From Paenibacillus sp. FSL R5-0912 (GTDB taxonomy: Bacteria; Bacillota; Bacilli; Paenibacillales; Paenibacillaceae): a DNA stretch of 64,000 bases. Shown in pieces: positions 42,054 through 50,287 of this stretch (the stretch's first letter is position 1; every line of letters begins with the position of its first letter). The stretch spans positions 1,860,001 through 1,924,000 of the forward strand of contig NZ_CP009282.1 of the NCBI RefSeq assembly GCF_000758605.1, written 5' to 3'. A program made the position numbers and the translations under genes. A model generated the notes under the pieces. It was not told the origin of the DNA, ran no database searches, and worked only from the letters and a program-made list of their open reading frames with translations.

Positions 42054-44120
42054 ATGAGGAAAATTACCGCCAGGCAGCGCCAGATTATATGGCTTTTGCT
42101 CGGAGTCAGCGGAGAAATTACGGCCGCTGAAATCGCCGAGGCTACCGCTGTGAGTGTAAGAACCGTTCACCGGGAGATGGAGGACATAGAGTCTGCGCTG
42201 AAGAATTTTGGTCTGAATCTGATCAAAAAATCGGGAAAAGGCATACAATTGAGCGGCCCGGAGGCCGGTCTTGCGGAGCTGCGCCTGTTTTTGCGGGAAG
42301 AGAAGCCGGCGGAGTATTCTGGAGAAGACCGCAAGGTGTATGAGCTCTGCGCCCTGCTGGAGGCGGAAGAGCCGGTGAAGCTGTTCACGCTCGCGCATTC
42401 ACTCAAGGTGACAGTCGCCTCTGTAAGCTACGATCTGGACGAACTGGAGCAATGGGTCCGTAAATTCGGCCTGGAGCTGGTCCGCAGAAGAGGCTACGGC
42501 GTTGAAATCACCGGCAGTGAGATCGATAAGCGCCGGGCGATTGGCCGGCTGGCCGCTGAGCATCTGGATCTGTCCGATCTGGTAGGTCATGGCTCCCAGG
42601 CTGAGAGCAACCCGGCCTTCCGTGTTCTGCTGTCTACGGTAGGGAAATCCAATCTTATGGAGGTAGAGAATACCCTGTGGGATATGGAATGGAAATGGAC
42701 CGCTGAGCTTCCGGAAATTGTCTACATGGAAATGCTGCTGGGTCTAGCCGTAACGACCAGGCGGATCGAAATCGGCCGGAGCATTGACAGCGGTGAAGAG
42801 GCGGGTTATTCCAGAATGTCTGATCACCGCAACATTGCCGGGGCTGAGAGCTTTGTCCAGCAGCTCGGAGCGGCGCTTGGGATGGAAATTCCCCGGGTAG
42901 AGGTCTTGTATATCGCCGGATTATTCGACCGGGTACAGGATTCATTCTCTTCTGCCGGTTTTGCCTACGGCGATATTGAGTTAATGGAGATCGTCTACAA
43001 GCTGACGGAGAGTGTGGTCAAACGGACAGGGCTTCCTTTCCAGAGTGACCGTTCCCTGCGCGAAGGATTGCTGGAGCATATCGATCCCGCCCTGAAGCGG
43101 ATTCGTGAAGGTACACGCATCCGCAATCCGCTGCTCGGACCGATCCGCCGGGATTATGAGTATCTGTTCAACATCGTCCGTGCCTCCGTAGAGGATATGC
43201 AGCTTGAGCTTGAAATTCCGGATGAAGAAATCGGGTTTCTGGTTATGCATTTCGGGGCTTCCGTCGAGCGGCTTAATCAGCTAAGGCGTAATGTCAGAGC
43301 CATTCTGGTCTGTGCCAGCGGACTCAGCTCCTCCCGTCTGCTGGCTACCCGGCTGACCAAAGAAATGCCGCAGATTGAGATTCTCGGCAATATTTCCTGG
43401 TATGAAGCCGCACGCCTGCCGGATGTGGACTACGACCTGATTATTTCTACCATTGATCTGCCAATTGATAAGGAACGTTATATCAAAATCAGCCCCCTGC
43501 TCACAGGGGAAGAGATAGAGAAACTGCTGAATTATATCCAGAATACAACGCTGCGTGAGCGGGAAACAGGCCCATTAGGTGAGCAGGACCGGGCTATGCG
43601 GGATGAGGCTTCACTTGAGCGGCTGAGGAGCTACAAGGGGATTCTTGATGAAATGGTCAGCCTGCTGGAGCGGTTCCGGTTCCATCCCATTGACAATAAG
43701 GATATGGATTTGTCTGCAACACTGGTGGAAATGCTGGCACTGCTGAATGGAAGCGGCGTAATTGGGGATGCGGACATTGTGCTGGAGCGCCTGCTGGAGC
43801 GGGAGCGGATGACCAGTCAGGTGATACCGGACACGGGGCTGGCGCTTTTTCATACCCGCAGCAGCCATATTCATCTGTCATCGCTTACGTTGTACCGGCT
43901 GCGCCAGCCTGTCATTCTGGAGGGAGACACTGAGGTTAGAGTGATTCTGCTTATGCTGGCTCCGCGCAGACTGTCCAAGGAGAGTCTGGAGGTGCTCAGC
44001 GAGATCAGCGCTTTGCTGCTTAATTCCGAACTGGTACAATTGCTGGAGGAGCGTACGGAGCCTGAGATCCGGGGATATCTGTCCTCAGAGCTGCTTCATT
44101 TTTTCCAAACTAAAATTTAA
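42054..44120 (+). CDS. mtlR: Mannitol operon transcriptional activator (PRD-containing, BglG/MtlR family)
   Basis: This 688-aa regulator has a DeoR-like HTH (residues 1-60, ARQRQIIWLLLGVSGEITAAEIAEATAVSVRTVHREMEDIESAL), a second HTH (about 90-135), and two PTS regulation domains (about 190-410, with conserved His in EGLLEHIDPALKRI and FLVMHFGASVERL). A IIB-like domain follows (LVCASGLSSSRLLATRL, phosphorylatable Cys near 422), then a C-terminal IIA-like domain (ALFHTRSSHIHLSSLTLYRL). Phosphorylation by HPr and the mannitol PTS enzymes should set its activity. Between mtlA and mtlF it gives the gene order mtlARFD, as in Geobacillus stearothermophilus. Confidence 0.95.
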   Translation: MRKITARQRQIIWLLLGVSGEITAAEIAEATAVSVRTVHREMEDIESALKNFGLNLIKKSGKGIQLSGPEAGLAELRLFLREEKPAEYSGEDRKVYELCALLEAEEPVKLFTLAHSLKVTVASVSYDLDELEQWVRKFGLELVRRRGYGVEITGSEIDKRRAIGRLAAEHLDLSDLVGHGSQAESNPAFRVLLSTVGKSNLMEVENTLWDMEWKWTAELPEIVYMEMLLGLAVTTRRIEIGRSIDSGEEAGYSRMSDHRNIAGAESFVQQLGAALGMEIPRVEVLYIAGLFDRVQDSFSSAGFAYGDIELMEIVYKLTESVVKRTGLPFQSDRSLREGLLEHIDPALKRIREGTRIRNPLLGPIRRDYEYLFNIVRASVEDMQLELEIPDEEIGFLVMHFGASVERLNQLRRNVRAILVCASGLSSSRLLATRLTKEMPQIEILGNISWYEAARLPDVDYDLIISTIDLPIDKERYIKISPLLTGEEIEKLLNYIQNTTLRERETGPLGEQDRAMRDEASLERLRSYKGILDEMVSLLERFRFHPIDNKDMDLSATLVEMLALLNGSGVIGDADIVLERLLERERMTSQVIPDTGLALFHTRSSHIHLSSLTLYRLRQPVILEGDTEVRVILLMLAPRRLSKESLEVLSEISALLLNSELVQLLEERTEPEIRGYLSSELLHFFQTKI

Positions 44121-44141
44121 TTTGAAAGTGAGAGAAACCAT

Positions 44142-44576
44142 ATGAGTATACTGTCAGAGAATAAAATAATTATGCACGGTGCCGCTAAAGATAAATACGA
44201 AGCGATCACTATGGCGGGTAAGCTGCTTGTCGATGCAGGACATGTAACGGAAGAATATATCCCTAAGATGCTGGAGCGCGAGGAAGTGGTGTCCACCTAT
44301 ATGGGCGGAGGGCTGGCGATCCCTCACGGGACCAAGGAAGCACGGCCATTCATCAAATCCACAGGACTGTCTGTAATCCGTTTTCCGGACGGTGTGGATT
44401 TCGGAGGGGATGAGCCGGCATTCGTAGTGATCGGTATTGCCGCCGCAGGCGACGGGCATATGGAGGTCCTGACCAACGTGGCGATGATTTTCACAGAAGA
44501 TGATGCCATTGAGCGCGTAATGAATGCTCCAACGGCTGCTGATGTGATCGCGATCTTCGAAGGAGGCATGGAATAA
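44142..44576 (+). CDS. mtlF: PTS mannitol transporter subunit IIA
   Basis: This 144-aa cytoplasmic phosphocarrier belongs to the mannitol/fructose IIA family. YMGGGLAIPHGTKEARPFI contains the phosphohistidine (His62), and the rest (LSVIRFPDGVDFGGDEPAFVVIGIAAAGDGHMEVLTNVAMIF) is typical. It passes phosphate from HPr to the IIB domain of MtlA. It starts 21 bases after mtlR, and its stop overlaps the mtlD start by one base (TAATG), so the two are translationally coupled. Confidence 0.96.
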   Translation: MSILSENKIIMHGAAKDKYEAITMAGKLLVDAGHVTEEYIPKMLEREEVVSTYMGGGLAIPHGTKEARPFIKSTGLSVIRFPDGVDFGGDEPAFVVIGIAAAGDGHMEVLTNVAMIFTEDDAIERVMNAPTAADVIAIFEGGME

Positions 44577-45721
44577 TGAAGGCTGTCCATTTCGGCGCGG
44601 GCAACATCGGCAGAGGTTTCATCGGACTGCTGCTGTCGCAGGCAGGGTATGAAGTAACTTTCGTGGACGTGAATGAGGCTTTCGTATCCCAGCTTCAGGA
44701 GCGCGGTGAGTATCCCGTAACGCTGGCCAGCGATGGTCAGGAGACGGTAATCGTCAACAATGTAACTGCACTCAGCAGCGTAACTCATGGTGAAGAAGTT
44801 GCCGCAGCCATTGCTGCAGCCGATCTGGTTACCACCGCTGTCGGCGTGTCGATTCTGAAGCATATTGCGGGTGTTCTGGCTGATGGCATCAGCAGACGGG
44901 TAGCAGTCTCTTCCGCACCGCTGCATGTGATTGCCTGCGAGAACGCGATTGGCGGCAGTGCCCAGCTCAAAGAGCTGGTGTATGCCAAGCTGGATGAAGC
45001 AGCCCGCGCCAAAGCGGATGCTTCTGTTGCCTTCCCGAACGCAGCTGTGGACCGGATTGTTCCGCTGCAGCAGCATGAGGATATTCTGAAGGTGGTCGTA
45101 GAGCCATTCTATGAGTGGGTCGTAGATTCCTCCCAGATGATCCCGGGTTATACACCTATTGAAGGTGTGCACTACGTGGATAACCTTGAGCCTTATATCG
45201 AGCGTAAATTGTTCACCGTGAATACCGGACACTGCTCCGCAGCGTATCTTGGCTTCCTGCGCGGGTACGAAACCATCCAGCAGGCTATGGCGGATGAAGC
45301 TCTGACTGCACAGGTCCGTGAAGTGCTGGAAGAAACCGGCGCGGTGCTGATCCAGAAGCACGGCTTCGATCAGGCAGAACACAGCAAGTATATCGACAAA
45401 ATCCTTGAGCGCTTCCGCAACCCGGCGCTGACCGATGAAGTATCCCGTGTCGGCCGTTCGCCGCTGCGCAAGCTGTCGCCGAATGACCGTCTGGTCTCAC
45501 CTGCGCTGCAGGCGTACGACAGGGGGCTCAGCTATGCTGCCCTGACCCGCTCAATGGCCGGCGCACTGCTGTTCAATGTAAGCGATGACCCGGAAGCAGT
45601 GGAGCTGCAAGCCGCTATTACTGAGCTTGGCGCAGAAGCTGCTCTGGCGAAGTATACGGGCATTGCTGCTGATCATCCGGTTCATAAATCTGCGATGGAG
45701 CAATATGCGAAGTTGAAATAA
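44576..45721 (+). CDS. mtlD: Mannitol-1-phosphate 5-dehydrogenase
   Basis: This 381-aa NAD-dependent enzyme oxidises mannitol 1-phosphate to fructose 6-phosphate. Seen: the Rossmann motif AVHFGAGNIGRGFIG, the conserved ACENAIGGSAQLKELV, FPNAAVDRIVPLQ, and the catalytic segment IERKLFTVNTGHCSAAYLGFLRGYETI with its Lys and His. It is the last gene of mtlARFD, with AAGGAGG before the ATG and a terminator directly after. The length matches the family. Confidence 0.96.
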   Translation: MKAVHFGAGNIGRGFIGLLLSQAGYEVTFVDVNEAFVSQLQERGEYPVTLASDGQETVIVNNVTALSSVTHGEEVAAAIAAADLVTTAVGVSILKHIAGVLADGISRRVAVSSAPLHVIACENAIGGSAQLKELVYAKLDEAARAKADASVAFPNAAVDRIVPLQQHEDILKVVVEPFYEWVVDSSQMIPGYTPIEGVHYVDNLEPYIERKLFTVNTGHCSAAYLGFLRGYETIQQAMADEALTAQVREVLEETGAVLIQKHGFDQAEHSKYIDKILERFRNPALTDEVSRVGRSPLRKLSPNDRLVSPALQAYDRGLSYAALTRSMAGALLFNVSDDPEAVELQAAITELGAEAALAKYTGIAADHPVHKSAMEQYAKLK

Positions 45722-45736
45722 ATCTATAGAACTACA

Positions 45737-45768
45737 GCCGCGGGGGCAACCTATCCCTGCGGCTTTTT
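45737..45768 (+). terminator. Terminator of the mtl operon
   Basis: GCCGCGGGG pairs with CCCTGCGGC, followed by TTTTT. Confidence 0.85.
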
Positions 45769-45797
45769 GCGCTTCCGGTGCGTATGATGTCGGCATA

Positions 45798-45833
45798 ACA
45801 AATACGGCGCCCCCTTTGTAAGAGAGGCACCGT
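45798..45833 (-). terminator. Terminator of the leftward M42 peptidase gene
   Basis: On the minus strand ACGGTGCC pairs with GGCGCCGT, followed by ATTTGTT. Confidence 0.6.
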
Positions 45834-45878
45834 AATAATAAGATTGGCATAACCATACCCGCCGAATTAAAGCTCTGC

Positions 45879-46952
45879 TTAGCTGTTCTCCAGAATCGTC
45901 TGCAGTGTAGTGCGGTCCAGGCCTTCAACCAGCTTGACCAGCAGCTCCTTGGCCGCTGCATAATCGTCGCTATGAATAATGGAAGTAGCCGTATGGATAT
46001 AACGTGAACAGATCCCGATCACCGCCGAAGGAATGCCGATCCCGCTGACATGCACCTGACCGGCGTCCGTTCCCCCCTGGGAGACGAAATACTGGTATTT
46101 GATCCGGTGCGTATCCGCCGTATCCTGAACGTATTCAATCAGTCCGCGGTGGGTAATCATCGTAGGATCAAAAATGCGCAGCAGGGCACCTTGTCCCAAC
46201 TGGCCGAAGGCCTGGCGGTCACCGGTCATGTCGGCAGCAGCACTGGCATCCAGGCCGAAGAAAATATCCGGCTGAAGCAGATTGGCCGCGGTCCGCGCAC
46301 CGCGCAGTCCGACTTCTTCCTGGACGGTAGCGCCGGAATAGACAGTATTCGGCAATTTTTTGCCGTGCAATTCCTTCATTAATTCAATTGCCAGACCTAC
46401 GCCATAGCGGTTGTCCCAGGCTTTGGCCATAATCTTCTTCGGATTGGCCAGCGGGGTGAACGGACAGACCGGCACAATCTGCTGCCCCGGGGCAACGCCG
46501 AAGCTCTGTGCTTCCTCGCGGCTGTCCGCGCCGATATCTATGTACATTTTACCGATATCGCCCGTCTTGCCCCGCTCTTCCGCGCTCAGCAGGTGGATCG
46601 GTGTACTGCCGACAACGCCATTCAGTGTCCCCTTTGGTGTGATAATCTGCAGCCGCTGCGAAGCCACTGCCGAAGCAAGCCATCCGCCCAGCGGCGTGAA
46701 ACGGATCATTCCGTTGTCCGTGATGCCGGTAACCATGAAGCCCACTTCATCCAAATGTCCGGCGACCATGATCTTGGGGCCGTTCGCCTCACCGCGCAGC
46801 ACGCCGAACAGGCTGCCCAGGCGGTCCTGCACGAATTCATCGGTATAAGGCGCCATCGCCTCCTTGACATAAGCGCGCAATTCACGCTCGAAGCCGGGGG
46901 CTGAAGGGAATTCGGTCAATGTTTTGAACAAGTCGAGTGTTTCTGGATTCAT
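45879..46952 (-). CDS. M42-family metallo-aminopeptidase (glutamyl aminopeptidase type)
   Basis: This 357-aa protein belongs to the tetrahedral (TET) M42 peptidases that trim N-terminal residues from peptides in the cytoplasm. Seen: zinc ligands and catalytic residues in [12 protein letters not shown] (His, Asp), [17 protein letters not shown] (Asp), [13 protein letters not shown] (the Glu pair), [10 protein letters not shown] (Asp) and [16 protein letters not shown] (His). ATG 46952 has AAGGAGCG upstream; the frame from 46976 starts before that site. It is a single gene transcribed toward the mtl operon with its own terminator. Confidence 0.93.
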   Translation of the reverse strand: MNPETLDLFKTLTEFPSAPGFERELRAYVKEAMAPYTDEFVQDRLGSLFGVLRGEANGPKIMVAGHLDEVGFMVTGITDNGMIRFTPLGGWLASAVASQRLQIITPKGTLNGVVGSTPIHLLSAEERGKTGDIGKMYIDIGADSREEAQSFGVAPGQQIVPVCPFTPLANPKKIMAKAWDNRYGVGLAIELMKELHGKKLPNTVYSGATVQEEVGLRGARTAANLLQPDIFFGLDASAAADMTGDRQAFGQLGQGALLRIFDPTMITHRGLIEYVQDTADTHRIKYQYFVSQGGTDAGQVHVSGIGIPSAVIGICSRYIHTATSIIHSDDYAAAKELLVKLVEGLDRTTLQTILENS

Positions 46953-47054
46953 ACATATATCGCTCCTTTTATACACTTATAGGATGAACTTAAGTTATTG
47001 ATAAAAGATAAGAGTTTTATGCTCCGCACATAAATTATCCTTATCTTTCTCGCT

Positions 47055-47093
47055 GAAACGGTACCGTCCTAAAAAGGACGGCAAGTCCGTTTC
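47055..47093 (+). repeat. Stem-loop repeat family, copy C
   Basis: Outer GAAACGG/CCGTTTC and inner CCGTCCT/AGGACGG, both perfect, preceded by TCTTTCTCGCT and followed by CACTTGT. It lies upstream of the sigma-G-like promoter in the gap before the spoVA genes. Confidence 0.85.
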
Positions 47094-47207
47094 CACTTGT
47101 CAGGATCAGGTGTTATTGCGGTTCCTTCTCGCTTTTGGTGATTGTCCTTTGTTCATCTTACCCAGTATGAACATTGTTACGCCGATTGTCCATGGCAGGA
47201 AGGCACA

Positions 47208-47237
47208 TGAACACAGTGACCTGGTAGACGAATACTA
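47208..47237 (+). promoter_or_regulatory. Sigma-G-like forespore promoter
   Basis: TGAACA (47208-47213) and AATACTA (47231-47237) are 17 bases apart, close to the sigma-G consensus TGAATA-N17/18-CATACTA. It precedes a 56-aa ORF and spoVAC-spoVAD-spoVAEB, which are known sigma-G targets in Bacillus. Confidence 0.6.
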
Positions 47238-47284
47238 TGTTGTAAGGGCTCTGCAGGCAGGAGCCGGGAAAGGATGCGAGGAGA

Positions 47285-47455
47285 ATGTGGCTATCAGGTA
47301 GCGTAGCCGCAGCAGGCAATCGGGGAGTGCGCAGGAAGGTGCAGGCCCGAGGGCTCCACAAGCGGTACCCCCGCCGGTACCGGCGGGACAATGAAACCGT
47401 GCTGATACTGGTGCTGTTTTTGCTGCTGATTGTTGTGCTGTTTTATTTTTCCTGA
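47285..47455 (+). CDS. 56-aa basic single-helix membrane protein, possible sporulation gene
   Basis: ATG 47285 (AAAGGA nine bases upstream, with GAGGAG immediately before it) opens a 56-codon frame. The product has a soluble, strongly basic first part (VRRKVQARGLHKRYPRRYRRD) and a C-terminal membrane helix (ETVLILVLFLLLIVVLFYFS). It lies about 45 bases after the predicted sigma-G start and 133 bases before spoVAC, so it is probably expressed in the forespore with the spoVA genes. The helix resembles in style the tails of short YjcZ-like sporulation proteins, but the glycine-rich front of that family is absent. No function can be given. Confidence 0.5.
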   Translation: MWLSGSVAAAGNRGVRRKVQARGLHKRYPRRYRRDNETVLILVLFLLLIVVLFYFS

Positions 47456-47588
47456 GCTTAAGGGGACATAACGGGGCCGCCTATAGTGAACAATAAGGAA
47501 AAACCTTTATTGAAGCACAAACCGGAGGGACGGGAAACGCGTATCCCGCTGCCCGCTCCCTTTCGTATCCTAACTGGAGGTGTCTGCA

Positions 47589-48086
47589 TTGCCGGCAAAG
47601 ACAAAGAAATCAGGCGTCAAGCTGCGGCTTGATACGCTGACCCCGCAGGATTATCAGGAGCTAAGCAAGCCATATGTGCCATCCCGTCCTGTGTTTAAGA
47701 ATTGTGTGCGCGCCTTTATTTCAGGCGGCCTGATCTGTGTGCTGGGACAAGGCATTCAGGAAGCGTTCATGGCTATATTCGATATGACTTCGCGGGAAGC
47801 AGCAAGCCCGACAGTGGCTATTCTGATCCTGCTCTCCGTCATTCTGACCAGCTTCGGTGTATATGACAAGCTTGCCCAGTGGTGCGGGGCAGGTTCGGCC
47901 GTGCCTGTCACAGGGTTCGCCAACAGCATGTGCTCGGCGGCACTGGAACACCGGGCAGAGGGCCTAGTGCTCGGGGTTGGCGGTAATATGTTCAAGCTGG
48001 CCGGATCTGTTATTGTATTCGGCGTGGTTGCCGCTTTTATCGTAGGTGTCGTTTATGCCGTTATGGGCTGGGGAGGTGCGCATTAA
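47589..48086 (+). CDS. spoVAC: Stage V sporulation protein AC
   Basis: This 165-aa membrane protein is part of the spore dipicolinic acid channel; SpoVAC is described as a mechanosensitive channel component. Seen: LTPQDYQELSKPYVPSRPVFKNCVRAFISGGLICVLGQGIQEAF, then several helices including ILILLSVILTSFGVYDKLAQWCGAGSAVPVTGFANSMCSAALEHRAEGLVLGVGGNMFKLAG, typical of the family. The TTG at 47589 sits 8 bases after GGAGG, whereas the in-frame GTG at 47580 overlaps that site. spoVAD starts 3 bases after it. Confidence 0.95.
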   Translation: MPAKTKKSGVKLRLDTLTPQDYQELSKPYVPSRPVFKNCVRAFISGGLICVLGQGIQEAFMAIFDMTSREAASPTVAILILLSVILTSFGVYDKLAQWCGAGSAVPVTGFANSMCSAALEHRAEGLVLGVGGNMFKLAGSVIVFGVVAAFIVGVVYAVMGWGGAH

Positions 48087-48089
48087 ACG

Positions 48090-49124
48090 ATGAAGCAGCT
48101 CGGCAGTCAAACTTGGGAATTCACGAACCGTCCGGTCATTCTCGGCTCCTCCGCAGTGGTAGGCCCGGAAGAGGGAGAGGGCCCGCTTGCTTCAAGCTTT
48201 GATTTTATCTACGATTCGCTGGAAATGGGCGAGAAGACATGGGAGAAGGCAGAGCGTGCATTGTTTGAAAAAGCTTCCAAGCTCGCGCTTATGAACGCAA
48301 ATCTGGAGCAGGAGAAGCTGGAGTTTTTTGTCGGCGGTGATCTGATGAACCAGATCATCAGCAGCTCCTTCGCCGCGCGGAAGCTCGGCGTGCCTTATCT
48401 TGGCGTCTTCGGCGCCTGCTCGACTTCCATGGAGAGTCTGGCTATCGCCTCCATGATCGTTGACTCCGGCGGCGGCAAGTACGCACTGGCAGGCACATCA
48501 AGCCATAACTGTACGGTGGAGAAACAATTCCGCTATCCTACAGAATATGGCTCCCAGAAGCCGCCAACGGCCCAATACACAGTTACGGGCTCAGGCTGTG
48601 CAGTGGTCGGCGTGAATGACGGTACCGTTAAAGGTCCTTATGTCGTATCAGCAACTCTTGGGCGTATTATGGATCTTGGACTGAAGGATCCGTTCAATAT
48701 GGGAACCGCAATGGCACCAGCTGCCGCTGATACGATTACCGCGCATTTCCGGGACACCGGGCTGTCACCGGGGCATTATGATCTGATTGTAACGGGAGAC
48801 CTGGCATCTGTAGGTCTGCCGATTGCCAAGGAGCTTTTGGCCAAAGAGGGGATTCCCATGGAGCAGACAGTCTTCAATGATTGCGGGCTTATGATCTATG
48901 ACCTGGACAAGCAGAAATATGTTATTGCGGGGGGAAGCGGCTGCGGCTGTTCGGCGGTAGTGACCTATGGACATATTCTGAGCCGTCTGAAAAAAGGTGA
49001 ACTGAAACGGGTGCTTATTGTGGCAACCGGAGCGCTGCTCTCACCGCTGTCTTATCAGCAAGGGGAGAGTATTCCGTGCGTAGCCCATGCGGTAGCCCTG
49101 GAGAGCGGAGGTGAAGAAGTATGA
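48090..49124 (+). CDS. spoVAD: Stage V sporulation protein AD
   Basis: This 344-aa protein with a thiolase-like fold binds dipicolinic acid for uptake into the forespore. Seen: SSAVVGPEEGEGPLASSFDFIYDSLEMGEKTWEKAE, VGGDLMNQIISSSFAARKLGVPYLGVFGACSTSMESLA, SSHNCTVEKQFRYPTEYGSQKPPTAQ and GGSGCGCSAVVTYGHIL. It overlaps spoVAE by four bases. The length and every block agree with Bacillus SpoVAD. Confidence 0.96.
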   Translation: MKQLGSQTWEFTNRPVILGSSAVVGPEEGEGPLASSFDFIYDSLEMGEKTWEKAERALFEKASKLALMNANLEQEKLEFFVGGDLMNQIISSSFAARKLGVPYLGVFGACSTSMESLAIASMIVDSGGGKYALAGTSSHNCTVEKQFRYPTEYGSQKPPTAQYTVTGSGCAVVGVNDGTVKGPYVVSATLGRIMDLGLKDPFNMGTAMAPAAADTITAHFRDTGLSPGHYDLIVTGDLASVGLPIAKELLAKEGIPMEQTVFNDCGLMIYDLDKQKYVIAGGSGCGCSAVVTYGHILSRLKKGELKRVLIVATGALLSPLSYQQGESIPCVAHAVALESGGEEV

Positions 49125-49471
49125 TTTATTTATGGGCTTTTCTGATCGGAGGAGCCATTTGTGTCCTTGGGCAGCTGATGTTCGATGTGCTAGCGATGAC
49201 TCCCGCCCACACTATGAGTACGCTGGTCGTACTTGGTGCGATTGCCGATGCCTTCGGGATCTATGACCCGCTGGTGAAATTCGCCGGAGCCGGAGCAAGC
49301 GTTCCGATTACCAGCTTCGGTAATTCCCTGGTGCACGGCGCATTGACGGAGCTGGAGAGGGATGGCTGGGTCGGGGTGGTGACAGGGATCTTCGATGTTA
49401 CAAGTGCAGGGATTTCCTCCGCGATTGTTTTCTCATTCCTGGCAGCGCTTGTTGTCCGGCCGAAGGGCTAG
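49121..49471 (+). CDS. spoVAEB: Stage V sporulation protein AE (AEB type)
   Basis: This 116-aa membrane protein has helices IYLWAFLIGGAICVLGQLMFDVLAM, HTMSTLVVLGAIADAFGIYDPLVKFAGAGASVPITSFGNSLVHGAL and SAIVFSFLAALVV. It resembles SpoVAC, to which it is related, and completes the minimal spoVAC-AD-AEB module common in Paenibacillaceae. The start overlaps the spoVAD stop (ATGA-type coupling, GAGGTGAAG upstream). No spoVAA, AB or AF follows. Confidence 0.94.
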   Translation: MIYLWAFLIGGAICVLGQLMFDVLAMTPAHTMSTLVVLGAIADAFGIYDPLVKFAGAGASVPITSFGNSLVHGALTELERDGWVGVVTGIFDVTSAGISSAIVFSFLAALVVRPKG

Positions 49472-49568
49472 GGTGAAGAGAAGGCTATAGAATAAATAAG
49501 TGGAGTAACGTATGTAGAAGGATTAAGTGGGAAAAGAAAAACTAAGTGAAATAAAGCTAAATTAGGAG

Positions 49569-49589
49569 GGCCGCCTTTGGCGGTCTTTT
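49569..49589 (+). terminator. Terminator after the spoVA genes
   Basis: GGCCGCC-ttt-GGCGGTC followed by TTTTG. Confidence 0.8.
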
Positions 49590-49813
49590 GACTTTGGGAT
49601 TACACTGTAACCCAAAGCAATGCCATTGATTTTAAAGGTAGCTATTAATTTGCTATAGGCGATTGCGGTGGGCGGAAATAAGGGGAGGGAGGGAGTGGCT
49701 GTGAATTTCCGGAAAGTAGAAGCCTTTGAAAGGTGCTTGGGGTAGGCTAAGTGAGGAAATGTGAGGTATTAGTAATCTCGGCCTGCCGGTTAGCAGAGCA
49801 TTATGAGGAGAAC

Positions 49814-49893
49814 TCAAGAAATCTTGCACAAATTACAACAATACCGGATTTCCCCCCTCAGGACGCGAGAAATCCTGCAAAAAGTACAACATT
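49814..49893. repeat. Two copies of a ~29-bp AGAAATC motif
   Basis: AAGAAATCTTGCACAAATTAC (from 49816) and GAGAAATCCTGCAAAAAGTAC (from 49867), each followed by AACAWT, are 51 bases apart. The rest of the 816-bp gap between spoVAEB and the MoxR gene shows only a promoter near its end. Short ORFs here look spurious. Confidence 0.5.
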
Positions 49894-50169
49894 ATCTAAT
49901 CAGCCTCCCGAACACCCCAACGCTATCGAATCTATCGAACGTACCAGCTCCTGAACGCCCAGCCCGAACATACCAGAAGCCCAAACACCCCAGCCCCGCT
50001 GGTAATTCCGCTATAGAGTCAGCGTTTCTTCGAACTCGGTAATAGCGGACAACCACAACTTAATGAAAGGTATCTGTGATGCTCACTTTTTCCAGTGGCT
50101 TCCCTGAAGGCGCTCCTCCGGGCTATGACGGAAGATGCTGTGTTTTGCTGCGGCCGGTAAGTGTTTCTT

Positions 50170-50199
50170 TTGGACAAATCTCGTAAGCCGCTCTATAAT
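50170..50199 (+). promoter_or_regulatory. Sigma-A promoter of the MoxR operon
   Basis: TTGGAC (50170-50175) and TATAAT (50194-50199) are 18 bases apart, about 90 bases before the first gene. Confidence 0.5.
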
Positions 50200-50287
50200 T
50201 TCACGGCCCCTAACATGTACTTTCACTACTCGAATCATGTAAAATGTATATATTACTGCTTATTCTGACATAGGAGGTTTACCATAT

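Noticed and set aside
47110..47301. 63-codon ORF before spoVAC
   Set aside because: It overlaps the sigma-G-like promoter and the better-supported 56-codon ORF, with no ribosome site.
49751..50042. Two overlapping short ORFs after spoVAEB
   Set aside because: They cover the paired intergenic motifs and have biased Pro/Asn-rich translation and no ribosome site.
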